Below are positions 62,739 to 64,000 of a stretch of 64,000 nt of DNA, one piece after another. The first letter of the stretch is position 1. Every line of letters starts with the position of its first letter. A program made the position numbers and the translations under genes. The DNA lies in NCBI RefSeq assembly GCF_947492405.1, contig NZ_CANLMP010000002.1, forward strand, positions 1,154,222-1,218,221. Direction: 5' to 3'. Origin of the DNA: an uncultured Aquimarina sp. (GTDB lineage: Bacteria > Bacteroidota > Bacteroidia > Flavobacteriales > Flavobacteriaceae). The notes under the pieces are model-generated. The model was not told where the DNA came from and made no database searches. It was given only the letters and a program-made list of their open reading frames with translations.

Positions 62739-64000
62739 TTATTCTATTTTCAAAATATAAAGATCGCCATCATATGTGTTATTCACATTAGAGAACAAGC
62801 TTCCTTTAGCCTGATCTAGGCTATCAAATTTATCTAAATAGACATATATGTAATTATCCTTAGGGTTTCTGAAAAACTTAGGCTCTAGCCCTTGAGATTT
62901 AAGTCTATCCATTCCTCTTTCAAAATAATTTTCTCTCTTAAAAATATTGGTGATCAAGTAATAACCATTCTCGATATTATGACCTCCTATATATGATAAG
63001 CTCTCTGTCAATACGGTATCATCCTTCACGGTATCTTTAATCAATCGTGTTTCTTGTACTAATCTTTTCAGAGATTCTACCCTACTCTTAGCAATATGTA
63101 ATATCCACATATCACCGAAATATTTATTTCCAATATTATTTAAATAATTTTCAGCAGCTTCAGTTTTATCAGCGTAATACTTAATAGATACGTACTGATA
63201 TTGATTCTCAGGATTTAGAATTATCTGAGCATCATTAAAGCCAAGATCATTTAATTTATTGGTAAAACTATCCGCATATGTTCCTCCTCTAAACACATTA
63301 CCTATCAAGTAATATCCTTCTGGATAGCCAGGAATAAACTTAGTAGCATATTTAGCTTCAGGTCTTGTTGCCTCCGCAAACTTGATAAACCTATTTTTAG
63401 AGGTAAGTCTCTTAGAGCTGGAAGGATCATTGGTATTCTTAACCTCTTCAGCTTCGTCATTCATATTTACCAGAGACTCTAAAAGCTTATTAAATTCTCT
63501 CTTATCAAGGTTTACAGTAGAGGTTAATAACGAATCTCTTGATGCAATCAATTTATCAGTAATTCTACTACTGTTATCTAATTCTCTTTGTATCGCATCT
63601 AAGTCTTCACCTTTTTCTTCTGTATTTGCAGCTTCCGCTTCTTGACGTTGTCTCTCTTCTTCAGCTAATCTTGTAGCTTCTGCTTCCTGACGTAATCGCT
63701 CTTCCTCAGCTAATCTTGCAGCTTCTGCTTCTTGACGTTGTCTCTCTTCTTCAGCCAATCTTGCAGCTTCTGCCTCCTGACGTTGTCTCTCTTCTTCAGC
63801 CAATCTTGCAGCTTCTGCCTCCTGACGCAATCGCTCTTCCTCAGCTAATCTTGCAGCTTCTGCCTCCTGACGTAATCGCTCTTCTTCAGCCAATCTTGCA
63901 GCTTCCGCTTCCTGACGTAATCGCTCTTCCTCAGCTAATCTTGCAGCTTCTGCTTCCTGACGTAATCGCTCTTCCTCAGCTAATCTTGCAGCTTCTGCTT
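62739..64000 (-). CDS. Coiled-coil protein with tandem 15-residue repeats and two SPOR-like domains (partial)
   Basis: At least 419 residues; the frame stays open to the window edge, so the N-terminus is missing. A Leu (TTG) at 63893 that could be mistaken for a start lies inside the repeats. The visible N-terminal part is more than eight copies of a 15-residue unit (LAEEER[LQ]RQEAEAAR), a highly charged continuous helix like TolA or other coiled coils. The C-terminal half holds two similar domains, GYYLIGNVFRGGTYADSFTN and NGYYLITNIFKRENYFERGM, each followed by a strand with YQYVSIKYY or YIYVYLDKF. They resemble SPOR-type peptidoglycan-binding repeats. It ends 27 bp before the giant gene and is probably in its operon, perhaps as a periplasmic spanning component. 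SprC/SprD-like accessory roles are only a guess. Confidence 0.72.
   Translation of the reverse strand, partial: AEAARLAEEERLRQEAEAARLAEEERLRQEAEAARLAEEERLRQEAEAARLAEEERLRQEAEAARLAEEERQRQEAEAARLAEEERQRQEAEAARLAEEERLRQEAEATRLAEEERQRQEAEAANTEEKGEDLDAIQRELDNSSRITDKLIASRDSLLTSTVNLDKREFNKLLESLVNMNDEAEEVKNTNDPSSSKRLTSKNRFIKFAEATRPEAKYATKFIPGYPEGYYLIGNVFRGGTYADSFTNKLNDLGFNDAQIILNPENQYQYVSIKYYADKTEAAENYLNNIGNKYFGDMWILHIAKSRVESLKRLVQETRLIKDTVKDDTVLTESLSYIGGHNIENGYYLITNIFKRENYFERGMDRLKSQGLEPKFFRNPKDNYIYVYLDKFDSLDQAKGSLFSNVNNTYDGDLYILKIE
63628..64000 (-). repeat. 45-bp tandem repeat, more than eight copies, reaching the window edge
   Basis: Units of 45 bp with few differences (TTA/TTG, CGT/CGC and Leu/Gln changes), each coding 15 residues. 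All copies stay in frame. The array continues past base 64000, so its total length is unknown. Confidence 0.95.

Noticed and set aside
63628..64000. Tandem 45-bp array as a CRISPR array
   Set aside because: The units are contiguous without spacers, and all code in frame for a charged coiled coil.

Overview
The window looks like a piece of the chromosome of a marine-type Flavobacteriaceae bacterium (Bacteroidota). The evidence is low GC, no Shine-Dalgarno signals before most starts, several TAnnTTTG-type promoter boxes, type IX secretion (T9SS) features (a PorP/SprF protein and a giant surface protein with a type B sorting domain), and families typical of this group (GH3-like, DUF4837-like, TatA next to an M23 peptidase). 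I cannot name the genus with confidence. I see no tRNA, rRNA, transposase, prophage or CRISPR array.

Region 1 (about 1-35.8 kb, all minus strand) is a run of about 32 tightly spaced or overlapping genes. Read in the direction of transcription it starts with an M23 peptidase, a GH3-like protein and a large protein with a nucleoside-phosphorylase-like end. A surface polysaccharide locus follows. It has a pair of Wzz-like chain-length proteins around rfbB-rfbA-rfbC (dTDP-sugar synthesis), then rmlD, wecB and wecC (UDP-ManNAc and UDP-ManNAcA), and an O-antigen ligase/polymerase-like protein. Next comes a nearly complete legionaminic/sialic-acid-type nonulosonate pathway: LegB-like dehydratase, LegC-like aminotransferase, NeuD-type acyltransferase, NeuB/LegI synthase, NeuC/LegG epimerase, PtmE-like nucleotidyltransferase with CBS domains, CMP-nonulosonate synthetase, a Gfo/Idh/MocA oxidoreductase and a PtmA-like SDR. 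A GNAT and a PIG-L deacetylase sit inside it. A Wzy-like polymerase, a putative glycosyltransferase and a Wzx-like flippase follow, and the run ends with a tailoring cassette: two oxidoreductases (one an alcohol-dehydrogenase/Gfo fusion), a sugar formyltransferase, a heparinase II/III-like protein and a NodB-like deacetylase. No initiating glycosyltransferase, Wza-type exporter or tyrosine kinase is present, so the locus is either completed elsewhere or continues past base 1.

Region 2 (about 36-46.6 kb) is mostly housekeeping: tatA, a small secreted protein with two internal repeats, tex, three lipoproteins (DUF4837-like plus two tandem proteins made almost entirely of a domain resembling the T9SS type B sorting domain), an MltD-like lytic transglycosylase with LysM repeats, pgk, holB and a DoxX-like membrane protein. 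Several hairpin terminators and promoter boxes can be seen. An 88-bp promoter plus signal-peptide segment occurs twice, in front of unrelated lipoproteins.

Region 3 (about 46.6-64 kb, minus strand) is an SprB/SprF-like surface-adhesin operon. It holds a partial gene with a 45-bp tandem repeat coding a charged coiled coil and two SPOR-like domains, a 15-kb gene for a 5,025-residue SprB-repeat protein with a PA domain in its N-terminal region and a type B sorting domain at its end, and a PorP/SprF protein. The giant gene contains two families of large internal duplications, each with a spacing of about 1.9 kb.
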